Part shown: in pieces, positions 5,880-5,970 of the stretch
Numbering within the stretch: position 1 is the first letter of the stretch
How the letters are laid out: each line of letters begins with the position of its first letter
DNA from: JAQYVL01 sp964578935
GTDB lineage: Bacteria; Desulfobacterota; Desulfobacteria; Desulfobacterales; SURF-7
Assembly (NCBI GenBank): GCA_964578935.1
Contig: CAZOEW010000210.1
Span: forward strand, 1 to 5,970
Direction of reading: 5' to 3'
DNA length: 5,970 bases
Translations under genes and position numbers: made by a program
Notes under the pieces: generated by a model
Told to the model about the DNA's origin: nothing
Seen by the model: the letters and a program-made list of their open reading frames with translations, nothing else
The model's database searches: none

Positions 5880-5964
5880 GCCGAACGTTGAGGATCACTT
5901 GCGTGGAATGGGGCATAGCGGAGCGACGCGCTATTCCTCGTCGAGTGCATCCTGTTCGTTGGAC
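5880..5964. other. attC-like imperfect hairpin, possible integron recombination site
   Basis: This is an 85-base GC-rich imperfect palindrome upstream of the vapBC promoter. Outer boxes are GCCGAAC (5880-5886) and GTTGGAC (5958-5964), close to the RYYYAAC...GTTRRRY pair of integron attC sites; the right one matches fully, the left has one deviation. Inside lie an unpaired spacer (5887-5890 against 5954-5957), then AGGATCACT (5891-5899) pairing with AGTGCATCCT (5944-5953), leaving C5948 extrahelical. The terminal stem pairs ATAGCG (5915-5920) with CGCTAT (5928-5933) and GGA (5905-5907) with TCC (5934-5936). This order of R box, spacer, L box with a bulged base and variable stem is the attC layout, and 85 bases is within attC length. 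Read on the minus strand the boxes are GTCCAAC (perfect) and GTTCGGC (one deviation), which would place vapBC just downstream in the usual orientation. No second site or integrase is visible, so another kind of intergenic repeat is possible. Confidence 0.45.
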
Positions 5965-5970
5965 TTCATC

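Noticed and set aside
1..5970. CRISPR array, tRNA, rRNA, insertion sequence or transposase
   Set aside because: No regularly spaced repeat units, cloverleaf, rRNA segments or transposase-like frame were found on either strand.

Overview
The window looks like part of a chromosome from a mid-GC Gram-negative bacterium. The tandem acyl-CoA dehydrogenase and thiolase genes, and the style of their proteins, recall fatty-acid-oxidising Desulfobacterota (sulfate-reducer relatives). That placement is an impression from protein style only: there is no rRNA or marker gene here.

Left part (1-3292, all minus strand) is a catabolic cluster. Read in the direction of transcription, it runs: a 595-residue acyl-CoA dehydrogenase of the long DmdC-like type with a C-terminal extension; 70 bases; a complete 416-residue thiolase; 122 bases; and the first 20 codons of a second thiolase that leaves the window at base 1. 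Each gene has its own clear Shine-Dalgarno sequence. Together they would supply the first (dehydrogenation) and last (thiolytic cleavage) steps of a beta-oxidation-type pathway. The hydratase, the hydroxyacyl-CoA dehydrogenase and the electron-transfer flavoprotein are not in view.

Middle part (3293-5206) starts with a 327-base AT-rich divergent intergenic region. It holds weak promoter-like and inverted-repeat elements and a 16-base perfect hairpin. It is followed on the plus strand by a secreted 528-residue protein built of six clear and two degraded calcium-binding D-x-N-x-D-G type (VCBS/FG-GAP) repeats, probably a beta-propeller of unknown ligand.

Right part (5207-5970) is markedly AT-rich and carries a vapBC toxin-antitoxin operon on the minus strand. 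Its promoter contains two copies of TATGCATAAAA exactly 20 bp apart, a likely autoregulatory operator. Just upstream of that promoter, at the window edge, lies an 85-base GC-rich imperfect hairpin. Its R boxes, unpaired spacer, L boxes, extrahelical base and variable terminal stem resemble an integron attC site. The vapBC operon may therefore sit at the edge of a cassette array or CALIN (attC sites without an integrase) continuing beyond base 5970. This is the most interesting lead in the window, though unproven. No convincingly new system is visible.
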